Shown one piece after another: positions 12,701 to 21,200 of a DNA stretch of 64,000 nt (positions within the stretch are counted from its first letter, which is position 1; the number at the start of each line of letters is the position of its first letter). This DNA comes from Phalacrocorax aristotelis (taxonomy: Eukaryota > Chordata > Aves > Suliformes > Phalacrocoracidae): the NCBI RefSeq assembly GCF_949628215.1, contig NC_134280.1, forward strand, positions 54,276,621 through 54,340,620, in the 5' to 3' direction. Position numbers and translations under genes: made by a program. The notes under the pieces were generated by a model. That model was not told the origin of the DNA, made no database searches, and saw only the letters and a program-made list of their open reading frames with translations.

Positions 12701-14260
12701 CTCATCTATGCAAGACACAGCATACAGACAGAGAGCCAGAGAGACAAAGGACTTTTCAAGGCTCACACACAAGGATCGAGAGGCTTTTAGCAGAGCAGGG
12801 ATTTTTAACACAGGAGTATCCCATCAAGGAAGAGCTTGTCAGTCCTGTTCACTTTAGCCCTGTGAGTTCCACTTTCATTTTTCCTGAACTGAAACTAAAC
12901 TTAACAATCACAATTTACGTAAAAAGCAAAGACTATTTGCCCATTAATAAACTTAACTAAAAATTTCTTAAAGTGGTCATGAACTGAGCCTTTGGTGGGT
13001 TTCCCCAGCCTACCTTAACTAAGATACAGAAAACACATCTGAAAAAGCCTGTCCTTTGACAAGAATAAATGTTTCTGGACTCTCTTATGTAGGAATGTTA
13101 CTGGTGATAAACAGAGAGGAAAGTAACTTTCAGTAACAAAGAAAAGGGGTAAATATTTGAATCTATGGATCCTTAACTGGAATGACAGAAATTTCCAACC
13201 CCTTACATACCATAATGGTATTTCATACTTGTGAGACTGGTATTCCAAGTTTCCATTTGCTACAGTAGTGCCAAAAATTATAGGACTACCCTGGCCCTCC
13301 TTCCATATGGAGGAGTGTAGTATAACCCATCATTAAAACACAACCACCAAAAAATGTCCGGAAAAGTAAAAAAGTTCAGACATGAGTTCAAGGGAGAACA
13401 TAGATGTCTAGAGAAGACAGTAAGAGAGACAGAGGCAGGTGAGAGAGAGCAGACAATGCAGTGATAAGCACAACTGACTGAGTGGTCTGGCAGACACCAA
13501 GCATCTCTTTGAACCCATCAGGCTGGAGAACAGCTGTTTCCAAACTTCAGTACTGAGAAGCTCCAAGTTTTTTTGACAAATGAACATGTGTCATCATTAA
13601 CCTTTACGTTAGAGGCGAGGTATGGCGTGGGATTGCCTCCCATGGTCTTGGAAGGCACTGGAGGTCCTCTGATCCATAGGCGCCAGCATGAGAGGTGCAA
13701 CTGGAACCTATAGATCTCCATGTTTCCCACTATCCATACACGTACAGACCCGGTCACATGTCAAACTCCTCGCTCCTGACACCCTGAAGCGGCATCAGGA
13801 GCTGCTTACGTGTCACCCACCGATGAGGGAGACAGGTGACCTCCACAGGGGCACCCACACAACAAGGGGCACGGCGGGGCGATTTCACACATTGACCTTT
13901 GACCCAAGCGTGTCATCACGGCTGATGGCCTCGCACCTCGGGGGTCTGCAGTGGTGGGGTCCCCCCCAGCGCACGCTGCCACAGACCTCGAGGAACGCGT
14001 TAAGGAGACCCCCCAGGACGACGCCCCAACGCCCCCAGCCGCCATCTCCCTCCCCGACGCCTCAGACCACCGTGACAGGGCGGTGGGTCGGCGGTTCCCC
14101 CCCCCCCCGCGCCTGACGTCACGGCGCCCACCTGACACCGTGACAGCGGCGGAGGCGTGACGCCAAACCATGACAACCCCAGAGGACACCTCGTCTCGCC
14201 TCAGCAGGTCTCCCCGGCGCCGGTCACCGACTTACCCTGCTCGGCGGCGGCCGCTGCCAT
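645..14260 (-). CDS. CARS1: Cysteinyl-tRNA synthetase, cytosolic (5' part of the gene)
   Basis: The enzyme charges tRNA-Cys with cysteine in the cytosol. Eight coding exons in transcription order: 14236-14260, 8084-8329 (optional), 5116-5207, 4166-4254, 3717-3813, 3167-3265, 2017-2166 and 645-785. All have AG/GT borders and compatible phases, giving 313 codons with the optional exon and 231 without. Recognisable parts are the class I synthetase segment [14 protein letters not shown], which carries the HIGH-type signature (HMGH), and the NITDIDDK segment that follows it in CysRS. The start was chosen because it is the only ATG in the GC-rich first exon, lies in strong context (A at -3, G at +4), and its phase-1 donor fits both downstream choices. 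The rest of the catalytic domain, including the KMSKS loop, and the C-terminus lie beyond position 1. The upstream neighbour is the death receptor, on the same strand. Identity is near certain from resemblance to human CARS1. Confidence 0.96.
2017..2166 (-). CDS. CARS1: CARS1 coding exon
   Basis: 150 nt, phase 0 at both ends, encoding 50 residues beginning [20 protein letters not shown]. Borders TTGTAG and GTCAGT. Matches the human segment that includes [15 protein letters not shown]. Confidence 0.94.
3167..3265 (-). CDS. CARS1: CARS1 coding exon
   Basis: 99 nt, phase 0 at both ends, encoding [18 protein letters not shown] and then [15 protein letters not shown]. Borders TTTGTAG and GTGGGC. 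Matches the eukaryote-specific insertion after the NITDIDDK segment. Confidence 0.94.
3717..3813 (-). CDS. CARS1: CARS1 catalytic exon
   Basis: 97 nt encoding [19 protein letters not shown] and then [13 protein letters not shown], a Rossmann-fold segment strongly conserved among CysRS enzymes. Donor GTAAGG, phase 0. Confidence 0.95.
4064..4113. repeat. AT-rich simple repeat
   Basis: Repeated TTAATATTAAT units run into three to four CATATT-type hexamers. It is a low-complexity tract in a CARS1 intron, about 50 bases from the splice donor of the HIGH-motif exon. Confidence 0.7.
4166..4254 (-). CDS. CARS1: CARS1 catalytic exon with HIGH-type motif
   Basis: 89 nt encoding [20 protein letters not shown] and then [14 protein letters not shown] is the ATP-binding HIGH-type signature of class I synthetases, and the Cys pair before GPTVYD is the expected place of the first zinc ligand in CysRS. 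Ends AG before GTACTG; the Arg codon is split. Confidence 0.96.
4255..8083. other. CARS1 introns on both sides of the linker exon
   Basis: Contains the introns at 4255-5115 and 5208-8083. Short open frames here lack family resemblance and splice support. No repeat family was recognised. Confidence 0.6.
5116..5207 (-). CDS. CARS1: CARS1 coding exon (N-terminal linker)
   Basis: 92 nt encoding [15 protein letters not shown] through LYNSLTRNK. It begins with two bases that complete a Gly codon (exon 1 joined directly) or a Ser codon (optional exon included), and ends before GTGACT. It leads into the catalytic core. Confidence 0.94.
8084..8329 (-). CDS. CARS1: CARS1 optional exon, GST-C-like appended domain
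   Basis: 246 nt (82 codons) between TTTACAG and GTGAGT, entered and left in the same phase, so inclusion or skipping both keep the frame. The product contains [20 protein letters not shown] and [11 protein letters not shown], matching the GST C-terminal-like segment found only in the longer human CARS1 isoform. In other synthetases such domains serve contacts in multi-protein complexes; that role here is inference. Confidence 0.93.
12132..12182 (-). mobile_element. CR1 LINE, short 3' end fragment
   Basis: Reading the minus strand, TTGGACTAGATGATCCCTGAG leads into a GGTCCCTTCCAACC-type end and finishes in TGTGATTC. This is the typical extreme 3' end of a CR1 element. Only about 50 bp remain, consistent with the strong 5' truncation usual for CR1. 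Confidence 0.8.
14114..14121. promoter_or_regulatory. Consensus cAMP response element (CREB/ATF site)
   Basis: Perfect palindrome TGACGTCA, about 115 bp downstream of the CARS1 exon 1 donor and inside the CpG island. Further TGACG half-sites lie nearby (for example near 14153-14158). Binding is inferred from the motif alone. Confidence 0.6.
14236..14260 (-). CDS. CARS1: CARS1 coding exon 1 (start codon)
   Basis: Encodes MAAAAAEQ plus the first base of the next codon, then a consensus GTAAGT donor. The alanine-rich start differs from the human N-terminus, but length and phase agree. The 5' UTR lies at higher coordinates; its exact start is not visible. Confidence 0.92.
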
Positions 14261-14290
14261 CCTGCTGCCTCCTCCCCTCGCTCAGCGAGC

Positions 14291-14299
14291 TGATGCAAC
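14291..14299 (-). promoter_or_regulatory. CARS1: ATF4 / C-EBP-ATF composite element (amino acid response)
   Basis: The minus strand reads GTTGCATCA, an exact match to the C/EBP-ATF composite consensus, ending 31 bases upstream of the CARS1 start codon. Cytosolic aminoacyl-tRNA synthetase genes, CARS1 included, are known targets of the GCN2-ATF4 stress response, so motif and gene agree. It may lie at or just below the transcription start. Confidence 0.6.
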
Positions 14300-14316
14300 A
14301 GCGTGTCCGGAAGCGT

Positions 14317-14339
14317 CGCCCCGCCCCGCCCCGCCCGCC
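14317..14339. promoter_or_regulatory. CARS1: Cluster of GC boxes (Sp1-type)
   Basis: Overlapping CGCCCC/CCGCCC repeats 57-79 bases upstream of the CARS1 start codon. This is the usual arrangement in TATA-less CpG-island promoters. Confidence 0.6.
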
Positions 14340-14367
14340 TCTACGCTATTTCCGACGGGTGCCCCGC

Positions 14368-14381
14368 GTCACCACGGCAAC
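14368..14381. promoter_or_regulatory. CARS1: RFX X-box motif
   Basis: GTCACCACGGCAAC matches the RFX family inverted repeat GTNRCC-(0 to 3)-RGYAAC with a 2-base spacer. It lies about 110 bases upstream of the CARS1 start codon. Confidence 0.45.
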
Positions 14382-14429
14382 GGGGGAGCACCGCCCCCCC
14401 CTTCCCGCCAAACCGCGGCCGTCACGCAG

Positions 14430-14434
14430 CCAAT
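14430..14434 (-). promoter_or_regulatory. CARS1: Inverted CCAAT box (NF-Y type)
   Basis: CCAAT on the plus strand reads as ATTGGCTG on the transcribed-gene strand, the common NF-Y arrangement, about 170 bases upstream of the CARS1 start codon. Confidence 0.5.
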
Positions 14435-14544
14435 CTCTCCTCAGGGGCGGCCGTTGCGTCGCAGGGGGTTACCTCAGCCGGGCGGCCGCAGAAGCGACCT
14501 CGCAACACCTCCCACCCTCAGACCACAACGTCAGCGAGTCAACT

Positions 14545-14995
14545 CCAGCTTTTAGCTCAACCGTCTTTTATTACTGTGCATCAAACATAAGTTATGAGCA
14601 AAAAGATACAAAACAAAATGCAGTCGTTTCAGAAACCGAAGCATTGCAATCCTCTCAAAAACAGCAGCAGCCTCTTCATTCCCACTGCCTGGGGCTCAAA
14701 CAGCACGGTCCTGCCTCACGCGAAGGGAAGCGGGAGCTGGAGCACCTTGCTCTGAAGCTGGCATCCGGCGCCTGAGTTTAATATCATACAACTCAAAAGA
14801 CCTTAGTGAACATTGCAACCGGAGTCCATGTTAACGCCGACAGCATTAAATCACTTCCAGCTCCCCGTGTGAAGGTGAGCAGGATATCAAGTCCGTGCCA
14901 TCACTTTTACTAGCAGTTTGTCAACATCCTCATTTACAGGAAGTTTGTAGACATATATATGTACACAGAAACATTTTTTAAATTCATTGTAAACA
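14545..14995 (-). other. Predicted 3' UTR of the death receptor
   Basis: Runs from the receptor stop codon to the inferred cleavage site, about 450 bases. The last part overlaps the edge of the CARS1 CpG island. Confidence 0.55.
14567..14572 (-). terminator. Poly(A) signal of the death receptor gene
   Basis: AATAAA on the minus strand, 424 bases after the receptor stop codon. A GT-rich stretch follows 20-45 bases downstream (about 14521-14545), as expected for a cleavage site near 14540-14555. An ATTAAA variant at 14776-14781 is a possible earlier site. Confidence 0.65.
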
Positions 14996-15291
14996 TTAAT
15001 CTGTACCTTCTAATTTACTTATAATGTTATTACTTTTTAAAGTGTTCAATACATTATCATAAGCCTTGATATCTAGATGCCTTAACTCATCCAGTAACTT
15101 AATAATAGATTGTTTCTCTCCCAGTGTGTTTTTCCAGGTGAGAAGCATCTGATAAGACTGCTCTTCTGTATCATTAGGGAAGTCATAAATAATTTTTAAA
15201 ATATCATTTTCATTAAGATGAGTTCTCATAAACCTCTTCCATTTTTTTGGTGGTACTTCATTTATGAATGCCCAAAAGCTATCTCTCAGTT
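14996..15291 (-). CDS. TNFRSF23: Death receptor exon 10 (death domain and stop)
   Basis: Encodes ELRDSFWAFINEVPPKKWKR, then a helix-rich segment with SYQMLLTWKNTLGEKQ and LLDELRHLDIKAYDNVLNTL, ending SKLEGTD and a stop. Spacing and the central Trp fit a Fas/TRAIL-receptor-type death domain. Acceptor CTTTCAG after a pyrimidine tract. Confidence 0.92.
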
Positions 15292-18200
15292 CTGAAAGAG
15301 AAAACACACATCAGCTTAGGTTTTTGCAATACAGGGTTTTTTTCATAGCTAACATACATCCTTTCCCATTAGATTTCAGCCAATACACACACAGACTAAA
15401 CAGCAGCAGCAAGGCCAGGTTTGGCACCTAAAAAGCAGCAGGACGAATAGGTTTCCTACTGAGTGATCTTGAAAGAAGCTAAACGTATTAGTCTACATAT
15501 CTCAAAAGTAGTCTCTTAAGATGAGATGCCATTCAATAAAGGTGGTTTTGAGGAAGGTGTCATTGGCCTGCACATCTTCACTTAAGCTTAATAGGGCTAC
15601 TCAACAGTGGGCTTTAACCACTTCACTATGCTACTGGTATAGTGGGGTTTGCCATGCCAAGATCAGCATAAGCAAAACCCATCACTTGGACATCCAGCGC
15701 ATCAACTTGCTGGGCACAGGCAGATGTATGGGGATTTGATGCAGTCTTCCACGTGAGTGGACATCTGACAGAAAGATTTCCTGCTCTGACCTACACCTCA
15801 CTAGTTAATGCAGAGTACACTGCCGCAATGCAGACTTGCTTAAAACATAGAAAAAAATTTTGCACCATCGTTATACTTAAAAGCACTATTACACTGTGGG
15901 TTTAGAGGAGAAATGGAGTGAGGAGCGGCTAAAGTCACTTAGTTTGTTCAGCCTAGAGAAGAGGAGACTGAGGGCAGACCTCATCGTGGTCTGCAGCTTC
16001 CTCACAAGGGGAGGAGGAGGGGCAGGCACTGATCTCTCCTCTCTGGTCACCAACAATAGGACCCAAAGGAATGGCAGAAGATGTGGCAGGGGAGGTTTAG
16101 GTTGGATATTGGGAAAACGTTCTTCCCCCAGAGGGTGGTGGAGCACTGGAACAGGCTCCCCAGGGAGGCATCACGGCACCGAGCCTGACGATATTCAAGG
16201 AACACTTGGACGATGCCCTCAGACACTGGGAGTGAATTTTGGGTTTGCCCTGTGCAGGGACAGGAGTTGGACTTGATGATCCTTGTGGGTCCCTTCCAAC
16301 TCAGGACATTCTATGATTCACTGTACCCCGTGCCAAAAAGCCGTGCTTTAAAGTAGAACAATTCGCCACAGGGATTACAACTTCTCTCAAACGTAATAAT
16401 AATCCTGTTTCAGCACATTTTTACAAAAAACTGAACGCCTTGTAGCACTGAGCAATATTCTTTAGCCTCCCTACACTATTCCTTAAGTAGACGAAAGTCA
16501 ACAGGGGGAAAAAAACCAACAACAAATTCCAAGTGCTGCCAATTTATGGAATACTTACCTTTCTGAGAGAGATCTTTAACAATTATTCGATACTTTGCTT
16601 CTCGTACCTGTAATACAAAGTTGGACTGTTACTCCAACATATCGGACCACTTCACTCACGATTATTCCTCAGCTACTTGATAGCTTGCTTCAACAGCACA
16701 CATGCCAGTAAGGGGGAAGGGGGCAGATTTCACAGCACAGCTGAAAGTATTTGAGTAAAGAAAATTGCATACTGAAACAGCCACACTACTAGCTCCAAAG
16801 CAAAACAACAAGGTAACACATTTGCTGCTATTGCAAAATAACAGCTTCTGTGTAAACATTGAACGGGGGCAGAACAGTTAAATGAGGGACTAGTTTGCTT
16901 TCTCAAGATATCACTTCCCATACTTTCTATTACATCTTTAAAGCAAAACCTCCTCTTCCCTATCATTCTGCCTGAAAACAGCATCTATCACTCAAGGAAT
17001 AGCTAAGAACTCTACTGAAATTACACGTGTATGAGAGAAAATACAATAATTTCACACACACACTTACCATACAATTTTCTGGTATCCTACCACTTGCTGC
17101 ATTCTGATGAAAAGCAGGATTCTGCCCAGTTTTTGCTGGTAGTGAAGACTCAGCAATCCTCCTCCAGCACCTTTTCATGTGTTGCCTCCAGCCCCCGGAC
17201 AGGATAGTGCCCCGCTCAGAAAGTGCAACACTGTTTTCCTCTGGCGACCTGGTTTTTACTTCCAGTTTAACATTGGTTTCCTCTTGCCCCTCCAGGCTCT
17301 CACCAGAGTTCTCACCCTCTGGGCTGGTTGTGTTATTTGCATGTGCCTCCACTTCTGGTAAAATCAGGCTTTCAGTACTGCCCTCAGACTCCTGTAAAGA
17401 ATAAGAACATATCTTAAGAGATGTTTCACAGGTAGGCCTTCAAGGACAATCTGGAGGAAGAAAACAGGATACTTAAAAGTTACCAGAAGCCAGAGAAATA
17501 TTAGGAGAGCTGCTTTTCTGGCAGAGTTACAAACACACAAAAGTTACAGCCTTTACAGACTTGAATTTCAAATGGTTTCAGAGCTTAAACTCCCCACTTC
17601 GCTGGCATTCTGCTCCCACTGGACTGTGGGGTAAGGCTCACAGGCTACCTCCATGACAAATGCAGGGAACTTTTCCTGATGTTTTTACTGGAGCATATTG
17701 CTACTTGCTCCTCTCTAGGTATGGAAGGTATGCACCTGTCCTGAGGCAGGAGGAAATTAAATTGCCTTGCTGCACCTGAGCTGACTAACAGCAACAGGGT
17801 CCTGAAACCTATAATTCTATCAAGGCTGATGTTCTCAGAGCTTTTGCCAAGCTGATAATAGTCTATAAGCTCAATGTAAGTGCCCTAGCTTGGATTTCTT
17901 TTGGCATGATAAGTTTTTCTGGGAGGCTTACAAACTAGAATCAGTTGAAAGAAGCCAGGGAGTACCAGTGTGCATTGCATAGTTTTGTGAGAGGACAAAG
18001 AGGGAAGGAAGCAAGGAGGGCTGTATCAATTTTAGCATTGTGAATACATTAAACAAGCACGTGCCAGGGACTATAGCTCCAACTTATCAAGAACAGTATA
18101 ATTACTAAGGAGACCAGCATCCATCTGGCATATAAGCTAGTGCTAAAACTAGAAAGGTTTAGGATTTTTTTTTTTTTAAGGTAGAAAATGAGGGCGAGGA

Positions 18201-21200
18201 GTGACTTTTTCCCAACTTGTGTTTGTTAAGGAACAGTTTTCCCATGAGCATAAGCCAGTGTGATTTCTGTTTCCACAGTCAGCAACCCACGTGTGACACC
18301 ACCATGTGACCAACACACATAAGCAGGGGTGTGAGGAAAACCACCCCCCGCATCACACATGTAGTAGTACATCATCCTCAATGAATCGACTTTGTTTAAG
18401 GGTACAGACAGGTTAAACAAGTTGATCCTATTTATACAGAGTAGTTCTTAAATAGGTAACCAAGTGACCAAAGGTACACAGCACGGCTAACTAATAGCTG
18501 CTGCTCTATTTTGGAATGAAATAAAGTATCAGCAGTATTTTTTCTTGCAGCAGTATAAATTCACTGGTACTTTGGAAAGGACAGCATGTTGGTCCCAAAA
18601 CACCTGGTTGCAGGACTGGATCAGCATAGCTCTTCTTAGCAAATAAGCCTTTTGTTACAGTAGCATGAACACTCCAAGTGTGCAGATGTTGCAACTCAAG
18701 TCTGTGACAACTCATGTCAGAGCTAAGCATCACCATACACCAATTTGTGATTGCATTATTCTACCTCCATTTTATTCAAAATTAAGAGATGTTATATTTG
18801 CCTATTCCTATGCTACAGCACTTTGACCAGGTTTTTTGTTAGGTTTCTTCATCAGCTTCTACGAATACACAAAGCGCTGCAAGTCTGGCCACGGCGTGGG
18901 GGGAGACACAACCCAACAAAAAGCCATGGCTGATTCATATATTTGAGCCACTTATGGACCTTAAAAGAGAGAAGAGTTTAAGGTGATGTTTTTAACAGAT
19001 CTTTCAATCCTGTTTCTTCAGTCTTCAAATATTTGTGACATAATTAACATGAATTTAATTACCTGTAATGTTCAACTAGTAAGATTAGACAAGAGCTCAC
19101 ACACTTGGCGAGTAGTGCACGCATTGGGTGGGGGATAAGGCAGGCAGCAGGGAGAAGGTGCTGTACACATGCTACGAGATGAATTTGGATGCTTCTCTTA
19201 GATCCTCATCAAGACAAATATTTGTTTTACAGCTTGGTGTTACACATCATTAACTACACTAGTGAAGACTGAGCTCATTTTTGTCTCACCATGCTGTTAG
19301 GAGTACACCTTCTAAAGAGAGAAGCTAAAGCTAGACTAGCTAAATACAAGCTAGTCTCTTACCTTGCAAAATGCTAGGCTAGCAATAATTGTTTTAGACT
19401 GAAACAGTATGGTTCTGAAATAGTGTTTGACTACAGGATGCCAGGGTAAGCCTAGCTTTAAAGTGGAACATATGCCAGCGGCCAGTCTCCACTTTGTAAA
19501 CCCTTTTCAGGGGGGTACTTCCGAACTGGTACACTCCAAGCCCTGAACACCTCGTCTTATGGGGCTGTCTAAGACCAAAACGTTGAACTGCCGTGTTCTG
19601 GTCTGTAGCTTGTGACATGAGCCCAAAGATAGGAAGACTCAGTCACTTTGCTGGATCATGAGAAGTAAGCCTTATGAACAAAAAATGTTGTCGTCAAAAA
19701 CCAAGGCAAGCTAGAACACCACCACACAGGGAAGTGATAGCTGACTCTGCCCAGGGAATACACACATGAAGCAGCAAAGAACCAATTGGATCAAGGCATA
19801 ACTTGGAGAGAGTTTGAAGTGAAAGCTTGCACTTTAGGCAAATTTTTTTCCACTTTCAAAACATCCTGGCCACAGGCTCTGGAATGTTTCCAAGGGAAGT
19901 ACTGGAAAGGCCAACTGCAGTGGACACATGCAGCTAACGAATGCATCAGGCCCTTGCTAACATCTGGCCCTGTATGAATCATAACTTGTTGCATCACAGG
20001 AACACATCCTACCAGAGGTCTACAGTGAGGCAAAAGTTGAGAGCTGTGTATCAGCTACAATTAAGCTGCACAAAACTGAGATGAAGCACTTGATCCATCA
20101 AATACTTACCAGACCTTTCTCCATATCTTTATCAGTTGAAGCAGCTGGAAAACAAGATAAATGTCTAAGAAACTTAGGAATTGCAGCAACTTAAACATAG
20201 CTGAATTCATACACAATTTATATGCAGTAGACACATTGATAACAAGCCAAAGCTCTAAGACAAGCTATTTAATTTCCTTGACCTGTCATACATTTAATGA
20301 GAGCACTACCCTCAGCTTCCAAAAATGGCACAAACACTGTGCCTTCATACAGGGGATGAAGCATCCCTTTTGGTGAAATACAGACCACAAGATGCAGTTT
20401 GGCTTTTGAGCCACTCTTTCAACCTCCCCCCTTCCAGCTTATGCTTCTTGGTATTTTTGTGGGCTATTGCAACACAGGAGAGAAGGCAGAAATTTTCTTT
20501 ACTGCAATACAATCAGTAAGACACTATTTGAACAAAAGTTAACATGTAAAATTCAGAATAATTTTCAACACTATTCTAACTAAACTAGTTTCAAGAACTT
20601 CAATATACAGTAGTAGAAAGAAAAGTTTCTCAGGAAAATATTTCTATTTCCACTATAAAAAAAAAAAAAAAAAAGGAATTCACACAGAATTTATCAACCT
20701 AACATTCCTGTTAAGGGACTCAAATGATGAAGGGGAAACAATTTGTAGAAAAAGCCTCCACAGCCAAACACAGTGAATGAAAGTAGTTAACGATATAATT
20801 AGTTGCTACTTCTTGCTTCATACATCTGAGCTCACACACAGATTTCTCTTTGCCAATAGCAGAAGTCCTTTTAAGGACCTTACACTAATCTTGCTTTGAA
20901 GCAAAGGCATCTGCCGGCAAAGAAAGAAAGCTCATAGCTAAGTTTATGCATTTTATTTACTGAACAAAACTAGATTCCATTATATGGGAGTTGCTTAATT
21001 GAATCGCATACTAAACGAGCTAGAGCTTTTGTGTTACCCTATAAGGTAACACCAAGGCCAGGGATAGCCTTAGCACATGCTTTGCCTAGTTCTGGGAAGT
21101 TATGGACAGTAATCAAGCAGTTACCTTTATCCCTCTTCAGCTTTCTAATTCCTAAGAACATCAACAAAACAGCAACCACTACCACCACAATCACAATAAT

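Larger units (their letters stand above)
8330..14235. other. CARS1 intron 1
   Basis: A 5.9 kb intron between the first coding exon and the optional exon. It holds a short CR1 3' end (12132-12182) and, at its 5' end, part of the promoter CpG island with a CRE (14114-14121). A run of C bases lies near 14095-14109. No further exon was found. Confidence 0.65.
13780..14545. promoter_or_regulatory. CARS1: CpG island and promoter of CARS1
   Basis: Strongly GC- and CpG-rich around CARS1 exon 1, against AT-rich flanks. It contains a CRE, a block of GC boxes (14317-14339), an ATF4-type element, an RFX X-box and an inverted CCAAT box. No TATA box stands out, as is usual for housekeeping genes. Several open frames cross the island on the plus strand; they are explained by GC content and show no known protein. 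Confidence 0.85.
15292..17067. other. Death receptor introns 8 and 9
   Basis: Introns at 15292-16558 and 16608-17067. The first holds a CR1 fragment in the opposite orientation. Nothing else was recognised. Confidence 0.6.

Noticed and set aside
13640-13680. Stretch TTGGAAGGCACTGGAGGTCC resembling a CR1 end
   Set aside because: The similarity is too short and the usual CR1 terminal repeat is missing.
13688-14775. Long overlapping open frames on both strands around the CARS1 promoter (up to 201 codons)
   Set aside because: They come from high GC content (few stop codons), contain no known domain, are Pro/Arg/Ser-rich, and overlap CARS1 exon 1 and the promoter.
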